This document shows positions 24,747-33,654 of a stretch of 64,000 nucleotides of DNA, one piece after another (position 1 is the first letter of the stretch; the number at the start of each line of letters is the position of its first letter). Below the pieces are notes generated by a model. That model had not been told where the DNA came from and ran no database searches. It worked only from the letters and a program-made list of their open reading frames with translations. This stretch comes from Falsiphaeobacter marinintestinus (GTDB taxonomy: Bacteria > Pseudomonadota > Alphaproteobacteria > Rhodobacterales > Rhodobacteraceae). Location: positions 310,001-374,000 of the forward strand of contig NZ_VOGO01000001.1 of NCBI RefSeq assembly GCF_007923355.1, read 5' to 3'. Position numbers and translations under genes: made by a program.

Positions 24747-26279
24747 ATGGACCGACTGGGAAGGTTTTTCCTTAAACGCCCGTATCTTCTGGGTATTATG
24801 GTATTCGTCGCGATTGCGATGCTTCCGCTGGCATTATTCATGGATCTGCGCGACATCTCGGACCGCAACCTGCGACATCATGCAACTGACTTCTCGCGCG
24901 TTATGACCAGTGTGCGCAGTTACTATGCAAAGAACGTCGTTGGTCGGCTGATTGCCAATGGCGGCCAAGCACAGGCCTTGCACAACTATGCCGAGGTACC
25001 CGGCGCGATTCCCATCCCTGCCACGCTGTCCCTTGAACTGGGCGAAGCGATTGGAAAGGCTGAAGGTGAGTTGGAATATAGTTTCGTATCGGACTATCCG
25101 TTTGCCCACCGTCCTCCTCACAAGCTGGACGACTTTGAAATTGAAGCGTTGAACAGGTTCCGGGAGGGCGAAGACGCCGATTTCCTGATGCACACGTCTG
25201 GCAGCCTGTTTGACCGAAAGCTGACCCTTGCAATGCCTGTCGTCATGTCGGGCAACTGCGTGGGATGTCACAACTCCCACGCCGAAAGCACCAAAACCGA
25301 CTGGCAGGTCGGCGATGTCCGCGGTCTGCAAACCGTGACCGTTCACCAACCCATCGTTCTGAACCTCGGCGCGTTTCGCTGGTTGCTGCTGTATCTGGCC
25401 GCAGCCGGGAGCTTTGGGTTGTTCTTTGCGCTTCTACAATTCCGGCTGGCGCGCAGTTTTGGCAAGATGAATGACGAACTGACAGCCAACAATGCCTTCC
25501 TGGCGGATGTGTCCCTCAAGATTTCGAAATACCTGTCACCGCAGGTCTATCGCTCGATCTTTTCGGGTGAAAAAGACGTGTCGATCTCGACCGAACGCAA
25601 AAAACTGACGGTATTTTTCTCGGATATCAAGGATTTCACATCGACCAGCGAAATCCTGCAACCCGAAGAACTGACCGGGCTTCTGAACGAATACTTCACC
25701 GAAATGAGCCGCATCGCCGAAAAACACGGCGCGACGATCGACAAGTTCATTGGTGACGCCATCGTGGCCTTTTTCGGCGATCCCGAAACAAAGGGCACCT
25801 CGGAAGATGCGCGGGCCTGTGTCCGAATGGCGTTGGAAATGCAGGCCCGACTGGCGGAACTTGAACTGGCATGGCGTGCCCGTGGGCTTGAACATCCCTT
25901 CCGCGCCCGGATGGGCATCAACACCGGCTATTGCAACGTCGGCAATTTTGGATCCGAAGATCGAATGGACTATACCATTATCGGCGCCGAAGCGAACCTG
26001 GCCGCCCGATTGGAAGGCATTGCCGAACCTGGTGGGATCGTGCTGAGCTATGAAACTTACGCTCACGTCCGCGACATGGTTGATGCCTCAGTGATGGATC
26101 CGGTTCGTTTCAAAGGGATCGCGCGCGACGTGGTGCCGTATCAGGTGGACGTTGCACGCCCCTCGTTCCAGGAAGAAAAAGTCACGTTGGATCTGACGTT
26201 GCTGGACGAAGCGACCCGCCAAAAGGTGCGCGATGCCTTGTCGGCGACGCTGCCCGGAAAACAAACTCAGGAAACCTGA
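24747..26279 (+). CDS. Class III adenylate/guanylate cyclase with c-type heme sensor domain
   Basis: A 510-residue membrane cyclase. A first membrane helix (about 14-32) is followed by a periplasmic DUF3365/Tll0287-like domain containing NCVGCHN (C171, C174, H175), a covalent heme attachment site. A second helix (about 211-231) leads into the cyclase domain (about 285-480). The catalytic core has FFSDIKDF (metal Asp 293), FIGDAIVAFFGDP (Asp 337) and EANLAARLEG. It converts ATP (or GTP) to the cyclic nucleotide, probably under control of redox state or a gas bound at the heme (inference). GGAGG precedes the ATG at 24747. Confidence 0.88.
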   Translation: MDRLGRFFLKRPYLLGIMVFVAIAMLPLALFMDLRDISDRNLRHHATDFSRVMTSVRSYYAKNVVGRLIANGGQAQALHNYAEVPGAIPIPATLSLELGEAIGKAEGELEYSFVSDYPFAHRPPHKLDDFEIEALNRFREGEDADFLMHTSGSLFDRKLTLAMPVVMSGNCVGCHNSHAESTKTDWQVGDVRGLQTVTVHQPIVLNLGAFRWLLLYLAAAGSFGLFFALLQFRLARSFGKMNDELTANNAFLADVSLKISKYLSPQVYRSIFSGEKDVSISTERKKLTVFFSDIKDFTSTSEILQPEELTGLLNEYFTEMSRIAEKHGATIDKFIGDAIVAFFGDPETKGTSEDARACVRMALEMQARLAELELAWRARGLEHPFRARMGINTGYCNVGNFGSEDRMDYTIIGAEANLAARLEGIAEPGGIVLSYETYAHVRDMVDASVMDPVRFKGIARDVVPYQVDVARPSFQEEKVTLDLTLLDEATRQKVRDALSATLPGKQTQET

Positions 26280-26285
26280 GCCGGG

Positions 26286-26768
26286 TCAGAACGCCTCTGG
26301 TTTTGCCTCGTGGGCCATGTGATCAAGCACTGCATTGACAAACTTCGGCTCGCGCCCGTCAGGAAAGAACGCACGGGCAATGTCGACGAATTCTGAAATC
26401 ACCACTTTGGGCGGTGTGTCGGATTGCGTCAGTTCAGCCCCCGCCGCGCGGAACAGGCCGCGCAATGTCGGGTCGATACGCGCAATTGGCCATTTGGCCA
26501 CCAGCGCCCGGTCGGTCATCTGGTCAATCGGAGCCTGAAAATTCACCGCCGCATCAACCAGCTTGCGAAACAGCCCGACGTCGCCGTCGATCATTTCGTC
26601 ACCCTCATAGGTCGCGCCAAAACGGTGCTCCAGAAACTCGGCCACGACAGCCTTGCTGGTCTGGTCCGACTGCTCCATCTGATACAAGGCCTGCACAGCG
26701 TAAAGCCGGGCGGCAGATTTCATTTTGCGTTTCTGGTTGCCCGAAACGGGCGCGTCCGAAGATGTCAT
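26286..26768 (-). CDS. nusB: Transcription antitermination factor NusB
   Basis: A 160-residue all-helical RNA-binding protein acting in rRNA antitermination with NusE/S10. Typical segments: RLYAVQALYQMEQS, LRGLFRAAGAEL and VISEFVDIARAFFPDGREPKFVNAVLDHMA. It is the last gene of the riboflavin group, overlapping the end of ribH by 4 nt, the order ribB-ribH-nusB common in proteobacteria. Confidence 0.95.
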   Translation of the reverse strand: MTSSDAPVSGNQKRKMKSAARLYAVQALYQMEQSDQTSKAVVAEFLEHRFGATYEGDEMIDGDVGLFRKLVDAAVNFQAPIDQMTDRALVAKWPIARIDPTLRGLFRAAGAELTQSDTPPKVVISEFVDIARAFFPDGREPKFVNAVLDHMAHEAKPEAF

Positions 26769-27310
26769 GCGATGGTGGATCCGTCGTTGTCGCCAGCCAG
26801 CTGGATGGTTTCTGAAAGGGGTTTAAAGCCCACCCCTTTGGTCTGGCGGCCCCACTTACGGCTGAGCGCGATCAGATGCAAGGCCGCAGCCGCAGCACCA
26901 GCGCCTTTGTTCATCTCATCCGGGTTTGCCCGTGCCAGCGCCTGATCACGGTTTTCTACCGTCAGAATACCATTGCCGATGCACAGCCCTTGCAGGCCCA
27001 GCATCTGGATCGCCCGGCTAGAGTCATTGCATACGGTTTCATAATGCGTGGTCTCGCCCCGGATGACACACCCCAGCGCAACATACCCGTCGAAATTAGA
27101 CAACCGTTCGGCGATCCCGATGGCAGTAGGAACCTCCAGCGCCCCGGGCACTTCGATCAGATCGAACGTGCCACCGGTGGCCTCGATCTCGGCCTGGGCA
27201 CCGGCGATCATCATGTCTGCTATGTCGCGGTAAAACGGCGCCACAACGATCAGCAGCTTCACAGGCTGCGAAAAGACAGCGCGCGGCAGAGTGTATTCGG
27301 TGCTGGCCAT
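26765..27310 (-). CDS. ribH: 6,7-dimethyl-8-ribityllumazine synthase
   Basis: A 181-residue lumazine synthase condensing 5-amino-6-ribitylamino-uracil with 3,4-dihydroxy-2-butanone 4-phosphate. The family blocks are VVAPFYRDIADMMIAGA, EVPGALEVPTAIG, ALGCVIRGETTHYETVCND and GNGILTVENRDQA. It is somewhat longer than the usual 155 residues because of an N-terminal and a C-terminal extension. It lies between ribB and nusB with minimal spacing. Confidence 0.95.
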   Translation of the reverse strand: MASTEYTLPRAVFSQPVKLLIVVAPFYRDIADMMIAGAQAEIEATGGTFDLIEVPGALEVPTAIGIAERLSNFDGYVALGCVIRGETTHYETVCNDSSRAIQMLGLQGLCIGNGILTVENRDQALARANPDEMNKGAGAAAAALHLIALSRKWGRQTKGVGFKPLSETIQLAGDNDGSTIA

Positions 27311-27312
27311 AC

Positions 27313-28434
27313 TCAGGTCTCCGAAAGAATTGGCTTGGTGCCGGTGATCGACAAGTCAAACGCATCCAGCCCGACATAGCGTGTCTGCGGATTATCCGTC
27401 AGCAGAACCAGTTCACGCAGGCCCAGCTTGGACAGGATCTGCGCGCCCAGCCCGGTCTGCTTGATCGTCCGCACACCTTCGTCGTCCGAAGCATAGAGCG
27501 CATTGTGCGGCTCACGGAACAGACACACGACGCCGCGCCCCTCGCTGGCAATCAGTTCCATCGCGCGGGGCAGTTCGCGCGCAGATTTCGGGCCAAGCCC
27601 CAAAACGTCAGACGCTTCATGCAAGGCATGCGTGCGGCACAAAACCGGCGCGGATCCCGAAATGTCGCCCTTGATCATAGCCACATGTTCAATGCCGTGG
27701 ATCTGATCGGTGAACAGCCGCAGCTCCCACTCGCCTCCGAATTCAGAATGCACGGTCCGGCGTGAGGTTTCGACAACCAGATTGTCGTTGCGCGACCGAT
27801 AGGCAATCAGATCGGAAATTGTCCCGATCTTCATGTCGTGCGTGCGTGCAAAGTCGATCAATTCGGGCAGGCGCGCCATGGTGCCATCTTCGCTCATGAT
27901 CTCGCAGATCACAGCCGACGGGTTCAGCCCGGCCAACCGCGAGATATCAACCGACGCTTCGGTATGCCCGGCGCGGACCAGAACCCCACCCCGTTTCGCG
28001 CGCAGCGGGAAAATGTGACCCGGCGTGGCCAGCTGAGCCATGGTATTCTGTTCGTTGATTGCGGTCTTGACGGTCAGCGCCCGATCAGAGACCGAAATCC
28101 CGGTGCTCACGCCTTCCCGCGCTTCGATCGAAACGGTGAAGGGCGTTTCATGGCGCGACGAATTGTTCATCGCCATCATCGGCAACCCAAGACGGTCCAC
28201 CCGATCAGCGGTCATCGGCAGGCAGATCAGACCCCGACCGTGGGTCGCCATGAAGTTGATCGCGGCAGCATCGGCAAATTCAGCCGGAATGATCAGATCA
28301 CCTTCGTTCTCGCGATCCTCATGATCGACAAGAATGTACATCCGCCCCTGACGCGCGTCTTCTATGATCTCGTTGATCGGGCTGATCGCATCGCGCAAGT
28401 CGGTCTCGACCGGACCCGGGGTTTCAAAGCTCAT
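27313..28434 (-). CDS. ribB: 3,4-dihydroxy-2-butanone 4-phosphate synthase fused to a degenerate GTP cyclohydrolase II domain
   Basis: A 373-residue protein. The N-terminal domain (about 1-210) is an intact DHBP synthase with VDHEDRENEGDLI, MNNSSRHETPFTVSIEA and RAGHTEASVDISRLAG. The C-terminal part (about 215-373) has the RibA fold, but the zinc-binding C-x10-C-x-C motif is missing: its place reads CRTHALHEASDVLGLG. GTP cyclohydrolase II activity is therefore not expected, as in the RibBX-type hybrids described from other proteobacteria. The start at 28434 has AGGAAAGG upstream; a longer open frame is unsupported. Confidence 0.93.
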   Translation of the reverse strand: MSFETPGPVETDLRDAISPINEIIEDARQGRMYILVDHEDRENEGDLIIPAEFADAAAINFMATHGRGLICLPMTADRVDRLGLPMMAMNNSSRHETPFTVSIEAREGVSTGISVSDRALTVKTAINEQNTMAQLATPGHIFPLRAKRGGVLVRAGHTEASVDISRLAGLNPSAVICEIMSEDGTMARLPELIDFARTHDMKIGTISDLIAYRSRNDNLVVETSRRTVHSEFGGEWELRLFTDQIHGIEHVAMIKGDISGSAPVLCRTHALHEASDVLGLGPKSARELPRAMELIASEGRGVVCLFREPHNALYASDDEGVRTIKQTGLGAQILSKLGLRELVLLTDNPQTRYVGLDAFDLSITGTKPILSET

Positions 28435-28755
28435 TAGGTCGCCTTTCCTGAGAGCATGGTTGTTGCGCAGATAGACTAGGGATCGTGCGAATACCAGACC
28501 CGGCAGCCTGAACGTGACGTTCGAAACAAGCTCCACGCCCACCCGAAATGATCCCCGACCTCAGCCCACAACCCATCCGGTGACCACCTTCTGCCCTCAT
28601 CCTCTTGCCACAAATATCCCGGGGGTGAATTGCTCCGCAGGAGCAAGAGGGGGCTGGCCCCCTACCCGTTCGCAATCAGACTCATCCAACTCACAAGGAC
28701 TTGCCAAAACCGCCGCTCCCATGCCTAGCCTGTCTTCATCACCTGCCAGGAGAAT
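28435..28755. other. 321-bp divergent intergenic region
   Basis: Carries the promoters of ribB (minus) and the proline racemase family gene (plus), plus a REP-like repeat at 28601-28670. I see no FMN riboswitch consensus. Confidence 0.55.
28601..28670. repeat. REP-like element copy 2
   Basis: CCTCTTGC...AAATATCCCGGGGG followed by hairpin TTGCTCC-GCA-GGAGCAA and then GGGGGCTGGCCCCC. It shares its left part and right hairpin with 12306-12359 but has the extra central hairpin. Confidence 0.6.
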
Positions 28756-29820
28756 ATGCGAGCCATGCGCACTGCAAAAACCATCACGGCGGTCGAGGCT
28801 CACGCCGAAGGCGAACCGGGTCGGGTCATCTCCGGCGGGGTTGGACATATGCCGGGGCAGTCGGTGTTTGAAAAGATGCAGTGGATGCAGCAGAACGCAG
28901 ACGACATCCGCAAGCTGATGCTGCGCGAACCACGTGGCTATCCCGCGCTGTGCTGCAATATCCTCGTCCCGCCCTGCGACCCGCGCGCGGATGCCGGGTT
29001 CATTATCATGGAGCAAACCGAATACCCGCCCATGTCAGGCAGCAACACGATCTGCGTTGTAACGGTATTGCTGGAAACCGGCATCCTGCCGATGGCCGAA
29101 CCGGTCACCACCCTGACGCTGGAAGCGCCCGCCGGGCTGATCAAGGTGCGCGCCGATTGCAGGGATGGCAAGGTCACCCGCGTCACGTTCCGAAACGTCC
29201 CCGCTTTTGCGATGCATCTGGACAAGATCATCACCGTCCCCGGTCTGGGCGCTGTGACCGTAGATGTGGCTTGGGGTGGGATGTTTTTTGTTCTGGCCCG
29301 CGCAGACCAGTTGGGCGTCTCTCTTGATGGCAGCAACGGGGCCGAAATTGTGCGGGTATCCGAGGCTATTCGACACGCAGCAGCGACCCAACTGCCGGTG
29401 GCGCATCCTCTGAACCCGCACATCACCGGCCCAACCATCACCAATTTGTGGGGACCGGCCATCACTGAAGAAACCGATGGGCGCGGCGCGATCACCCTGT
29501 CTACAGGCCCGTTCGATCCGGGCCGTCCGCAACACGCCAAGGGAATTCTCGACCGTTCCCCTTGTGGCACAGGTACCTGCGCCAAGATGGCGGTGTTGCA
29601 TGCAAAGGGGCAGCTGCCGGTCGGGCAGGACTACGTCAACGCCGGACCAATGGGCACAACCTTTACCGGGCGCATTGTCGAGGAAACCACAGTAGGGTCA
29701 TACGCTGCCATCGTGCCGACCCTGTCGGGTCAGGGATGGGTTTACGGCACCAGCAACTGGACGCTGGATCCGACAGATCCGTTCAGCGACGGCTACACGA
29801 TTGGTGACATCTGGGCCTGA
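28756..29820 (+). CDS. Proline racemase superfamily enzyme (hydroxyproline epimerase-like)
   Basis: A 354-residue enzyme acting at C2 of proline derivatives. Of the two active-site positions, the first is serine (S94, PMSGSNT) instead of the usual cysteine, and the second is cysteine (C270, RSPCGTGTC). Proline racemases have Cys/Cys and trans-3-hydroxyproline dehydratases Cys/Thr. Ser/Cys members have been reported to act as hydroxyproline 2-epimerases, in some cases with dehydratase activity, so 4-hydroxyproline betaine or hydroxyproline catabolism is a fair guess. CAGGAGA lies before the ATG. The gene sits alone inside the riboflavin region, without the transporter or dehydrogenase genes usual for the pathway. 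Confidence 0.86.
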   Translation: MRAMRTAKTITAVEAHAEGEPGRVISGGVGHMPGQSVFEKMQWMQQNADDIRKLMLREPRGYPALCCNILVPPCDPRADAGFIIMEQTEYPPMSGSNTICVVTVLLETGILPMAEPVTTLTLEAPAGLIKVRADCRDGKVTRVTFRNVPAFAMHLDKIITVPGLGAVTVDVAWGGMFFVLARADQLGVSLDGSNGAEIVRVSEAIRHAAATQLPVAHPLNPHITGPTITNLWGPAITEETDGRGAITLSTGPFDPGRPQHAKGILDRSPCGTGTCAKMAVLHAKGQLPVGQDYVNAGPMGTTFTGRIVEETTVGSYAAIVPTLSGQGWVYGTSNWTLDPTDPFSDGYTIGDIWA

Positions 29821-30387
29821 TCAACGCGCGCCAAAATAATCCTGTGCCGACAGGTATCCGCCAGCGCGCCCCGCGACCATCCAGTCCGATTCAAGCGGTG
29901 CATCGCCGATCACCAGGATCTGATTGCCGGTCAGGCTTTGCGAGCGGATGAACCCAGAGACGCGGTCTCGCATCTGGCTCCAGCTGTCGGTGAAACGCGG
30001 CGCGGCCTCGGCTGCATCCAGAACTTCGTTTTCCCGCAGAACCGCCCCGGGCGTGTTGGGGCGATGCACCAGCGTCAACTTGCGCGCACGCTTCACCGCC
30101 TTCAGCGCCAGATCGCGGGCGTCGGGCATCTTTGCGCCGTTGCCGATGATCTCAAGCGCGTTCGAACTGAACAAAAGCCCCAATATGTCCTGCCCACTGG
30201 CCTGACGGACTTTGGCATAGGTTTTATAGTCCATGCCCAGTTCAGTTGCGCGTTTCATACGCATCCGAACGATCATCAAGGGGATGGTATTGGGCATCAG
30301 CGCCTTTTGCGCCTGGCGCCATTGATACGCCCGCAAACGCTGCCCCGGTTCCATGCTGGGCCCATTGTTGTGACCGATGCCGCTCAT
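29821..30387 (-). CDS. Conserved hypothetical protein of the riboflavin gene group
   Basis: A 188-residue protein beginning MSGIGHNNGPSM, an N-terminal signature seen in several alphaproteobacterial proteins. The rest is basic and mostly helical (YQWRQAQKALMPNTIPLMIVRMRMKRATELG), ending in LVIGDAPLESDWMVAGRAGGYL. It overlaps the ribE stop by 4 nt, so it is cotranscribed and translationally coupled with riboflavin synthase. I know no function. Confidence 0.8.
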   Translation of the reverse strand: MSGIGHNNGPSMEPGQRLRAYQWRQAQKALMPNTIPLMIVRMRMKRATELGMDYKTYAKVRQASGQDILGLLFSSNALEIIGNGAKMPDARDLALKAVKRARKLTLVHRPNTPGAVLRENEVLDAAEAAPRFTDSWSQMRDRVSGFIRSQSLTGNQILVIGDAPLESDWMVAGRAGGYLSAQDYFGAR

Positions 30388-30974
30388 CCTGAGACCTCGT
30401 TCAGCCGGGCGACGTAGCGGGCCAGCGTGTCGATCTCAAGGTTCACACCGTCTCCGACAGTCAAGTCGCCCCAGGTCGTGACTTCCTTTGTGTGCGGAAT
30501 GACATTGATACCAAAGATCGCGCCTTGCACATCATTTACGGTCAGTGACGTACCATTCAACGCAACCGACCCTTTGGGCGCTATGAACCTGGCCAGTGCA
30601 TCGGGGGCGCGAAATGTGATCCGTGTACTGTCACCGTCATCGGTCATGTCGATGACCTCGGCCACGCCATCGACGTGACCGGACACAATATGTCCGCCCA
30701 ATTCGTCGCCCACGCGCAGCGCTCGTTCAAGGTTGACGCGCTTACCGACCTCCCAGCCGCTTACATTGGTTTTGGACACTGTTTCAGCGCTGATATCGAC
30801 GTCGTACCAATCCTCGCCCAAGGCAACCACTGTCAGACATACGCCGTCACTTGCGATCGATGCACCGATATCAATCGATGAAGTATCGTACCCAGTTTGG
30901 ATTCGCGCCCGAAGGTCGCCGGTTTTCTCCAGTTCGGTCACGGTGCCGATATCGGTGATGATGCCAGTAAACAT
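30384..30974 (-). CDS. ribE: Riboflavin synthase alpha chain
   Basis: A 196-residue enzyme dismutating two ribityllumazine molecules to riboflavin. It has the expected two repeated barrels: MFTGIITDIGTV at the start, ASDGVCLTVVA in the first, and GGHIVSGHVDGVAEV and LNGTSLTVNDV in the second. It is the first gene of a minus-strand pair and is divergent from kpsS with 155 bp between them. Confidence 0.95.
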   Translation of the reverse strand: MFTGIITDIGTVTELEKTGDLRARIQTGYDTSSIDIGASIASDGVCLTVVALGEDWYDVDISAETVSKTNVSGWEVGKRVNLERALRVGDELGGHIVSGHVDGVAEVIDMTDDGDSTRITFRAPDALARFIAPKGSVALNGTSLTVNDVQGAIFGINVIPHTKEVTTWGDLTVGDGVNLEIDTLARYVARLNEVSG

Positions 30975-31129
30975 GGGGCCGCCTTTCGATCCTTTTCAGC
31001 AAATGACCTAGCTTCGCAGATCCGTCACAGCAAGCCTTGCCTTGCGTCCGGGCCCCGCCAGAGACATAGTTTCGCCAGTTTGCTCTGATATGAACAGGAC
31101 AGACGTATTCCGGCCTCCATGGGAGCATC

Positions 31130-32422
31130 ATGGCTCAACCACTTAAAACTGCGCGGGTTTTCTTGTTTCTGCAAGGTCCCCACGGCCCGTTCTTCAGCTC
31201 GCTGGGTGCGATGCTGCGGAAAGCCGGGGCGCAGGTCTGGCGAGTCGGGTTCAATGCGGGGGATCGGGCCTTCTGGTTTCATCCTGACACCTATCTGCCT
31301 TATCGCGGCACCCATGCTGAATGGCCGGAAGCCATCGCACAGATGCTGGACGACCGTGGGGTGACTGACATCGTCCTGTATGGAGATACCCGCCCGATTC
31401 ACGCCGACGCAGTCGCGGCCGCGAAGGCACGTGGGATTACCGTTCATGTGTTCGAAGAAGGCTATATGCGGCCTTACTGGATCACCTATGAACGCGGTGG
31501 AACCAACGGCAATTCCCGGCTGATGGACATGTCGATTGAGGACATGCAGTCCGCATTGGCGCTGTCGGATATGGAGGCCCCACTCCCCCCGGCGCATTGG
31601 GGCGACATGCGCCAGCACATGTTTTATGGCGCGCTCTATCATTGGTTTGTAATGTTCCGGAACGGGCAGTATCGCAATTTCAAACCGCACCGCAGCCTGA
31701 CAGTCGCGAAAGAATTTCAGCTGTATTTACAGCGCCTTCTGTTGCTACCCGCCCATGCGATTGATCGCGGTCTTGCCACCTTGCGCATCCGGAACGGCGG
31801 CTTTCCATATCATCTGGCCTTGCTTCAGCTAGAGCATGACAGTTCGTTCCAGATGCATTCGCCATTTTCCACGATGACCGAGTTTCTGGAAAGAATCATG
31901 AAAGGGTTCGCCCGGGGCGCACCGCAGCATCATCACCTTGTAGTCAAGGCGCATCCCCTGGAAGACGGGCGTGTACCAGTCCGCAAAGACGTCAAACGTC
32001 TGGCGCGCCAAATGGGAATCAGTGACCGGGTGCATTACGTGCGCGGTGGCAAGCTGGCGCGGCTGCTGAACGATGCGCGCACCGCCGTCACCGTGAATTC
32101 GACCGCCGGGCAGCAGGTCCTTTGGCGCGGAATTCCGCTTAAGGTATTCGGACGTGCCGTTTATGCGAAACCTGAATTCGTTTCCAACCAATCCTTGCGC
32201 GAGTTTTTTGCTGGTGCCAGTCGTCCCGACAATAAGGCTTACAAGGATTATCGCCGGTATTTGCTTGAAACCAGCCAGGTTCCGGGCGGTTTTTATTCCA
32301 TGCGCGGCCGCAGGCAATTGATGCGGCATGTCGTGGACATGATGCTGTCTCCGGAAGACCCATATGACGCTCTGAAATCAGGCACAGCGGCACCGAGGCA
32401 ACAGTTGCGGGTTGTGACATAG
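31130..32422 (+). CDS. kpsS: Capsular polysaccharide biosynthesis protein KpsS-like
   Basis: A 430-residue cytoplasmic glycosyltransferase of the Capsule_synth family. KpsS of E. coli group 2 capsules adds the first beta-Kdo to lysophosphatidylglycerol. Typical segments are VFLFLQGPHGPFFSSLG, HVFEEGYMRPYWITYERGG and VNSTAGQQVLWRGIPLKVFG. It stands with a Wza/KpsD-like export lipoprotein and KpsC. The ABC transporter genes kpsMT are not in the window. GGGAGC precedes the ATG. Confidence 0.9.
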   Translation: MAQPLKTARVFLFLQGPHGPFFSSLGAMLRKAGAQVWRVGFNAGDRAFWFHPDTYLPYRGTHAEWPEAIAQMLDDRGVTDIVLYGDTRPIHADAVAAAKARGITVHVFEEGYMRPYWITYERGGTNGNSRLMDMSIEDMQSALALSDMEAPLPPAHWGDMRQHMFYGALYHWFVMFRNGQYRNFKPHRSLTVAKEFQLYLQRLLLLPAHAIDRGLATLRIRNGGFPYHLALLQLEHDSSFQMHSPFSTMTEFLERIMKGFARGAPQHHHLVVKAHPLEDGRVPVRKDVKRLARQMGISDRVHYVRGGKLARLLNDARTAVTVNSTAGQQVLWRGIPLKVFGRAVYAKPEFVSNQSLREFFAGASRPDNKAYKDYRRYLLETSQVPGGFYSMRGRRQLMRHVVDMMLSPEDPYDALKSGTAAPRQQLRVVT

Positions 32423-32517
32423 ACAACGTGCCTTGTGGCACTGGATATTTATACGGTATTTCGGTACTTTGATACAAAAGACAAGGCCGAACAATAAATG
32501 GTCGAGGAGACCGAGCA

Positions 32518-33651
32518 GTGAAATCCGTTACCATTCGATGGGCGAAACCCATTGCCATGTTGGCCTTGGTCGCTGTGGCGGCCTCGTGTTCGTTGCCGAA
32601 AGTCGGCCCAAACAAGAAAGAAATCTATGCCGGATCCGTGCAGCGGGAAGGTGATGCTTTTATTGTTGCCGTAAATGACCGTGTCACACGTGCGACCGCC
32701 GTGGTTCCCGCCTTAGGATTTTCAGACAACTTTCAGAATGCCGGTACATTGACCTCGGACACGATTCGGCCCGGTGACGTGCTGGGCCTGACGATCTGGG
32801 AAAACGTCGATGACGGGTTGTTGGCCGGAGAGGCTGCAAACTCGACAATCCTGGAAGAGGTTCAGGTCGACAGCGCCGGGTACATCTTTGTGCCATATGC
32901 CGGACGTGTCCGTGCGTCGGGCAATACGCCGGACCAGTTGCGCGAAGTTATCACCTCGCGCCTCGAAGAACAGACCCCTGACCCACAGGTCCAGGTACGC
33001 CGTGTCGCCGGGGACGGATCGACTGTTTCCTTAGTTGGCTCCATCGGGGCACAGGGTGTATACCCGATCGAACGTCCAACCCGCACCTTGTCAGCCATGC
33101 TGGCACAGGCCGGTGGCGTAACCATCGAACCCGATATCGCACAGATCACCGTAATACGCGGAAGCCAGCAAGGCCGGATCTGGTTCCAGGATCTTTTTGA
33201 TCACCCTGGGCTGGATATTGCTTTGCGTGGCGGAGACCGCATTCTGGTCGAAGAAGACCGGCGCGCCTTTACAGCGCTTGGTGCAACCAGCACGCAATCG
33301 CGGGTTCCCTTCGAATCGCAAGATCTGTCGGCGCTTGAGGCCATTGCCCAGGTCGGCGGCCTGATATCAACCTCATCAGACCCAACCGGCGTCTTTGTAT
33401 TCCGCAATGAACCTGCAGAAATCGCAGGTCAGGTGCTGGGCCGCACGGATCTCGAAGGGGCGCAGCGCATGGTCTATGTACTGAACCTGACGGAACCCAA
33501 CGGTCTATTCGTGGCCCGCGACTTCGTCATTCGCGATGACGATACGGTCTATGTAACCGAAGCGCCTTATGCCCAGTGGAGTAAAGCGATCTCGCTGATC
33601 TCGGGCGGCCTGACCCCACTTGCCAACGTCGCCACACTCTCTGGCATCTAA
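32518..33651 (+). CDS. Polysaccharide export outer-membrane lipoprotein (Wza/KpsD family)
   Basis: A 377-residue protein starting at GTG 32518 behind GAGGAGA. It has a lipoprotein signal peptide with lipobox VAASC (Cys at about residue 24). It contains the Poly_export domain (TIRPGDVLGLTIWENVDDGLL) and SLBB repeats (GYIFVPYAGRVRASGNTPDQL, GAQGVYPIERPTRTLSAMLAQAGGV; about 90-300). It should form the outer-membrane channel for the capsule made by the flanking KpsS and KpsC. The 95-bp gap to kpsS and 3-bp gap to kpsC suggest one operon. Confidence 0.92.
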   Translation: MKSVTIRWAKPIAMLALVAVAASCSLPKVGPNKKEIYAGSVQREGDAFIVAVNDRVTRATAVVPALGFSDNFQNAGTLTSDTIRPGDVLGLTIWENVDDGLLAGEAANSTILEEVQVDSAGYIFVPYAGRVRASGNTPDQLREVITSRLEEQTPDPQVQVRRVAGDGSTVSLVGSIGAQGVYPIERPTRTLSAMLAQAGGVTIEPDIAQITVIRGSQQGRIWFQDLFDHPGLDIALRGGDRILVEEDRRAFTALGATSTQSRVPFESQDLSALEAIAQVGGLISTSSDPTGVFVFRNEPAEIAGQVLGRTDLEGAQRMVYVLNLTEPNGLFVARDFVIRDDDTVYVTEAPYAQWSKAISLISGGLTPLANVATLSGI

Positions 33652-33654
33652 CTC

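Noticed and set aside
28435-28755. Possible FMN riboswitch before ribB
   Set aside because: I could not find the conserved RFN element blocks; the region contains a REP-like repeat instead.
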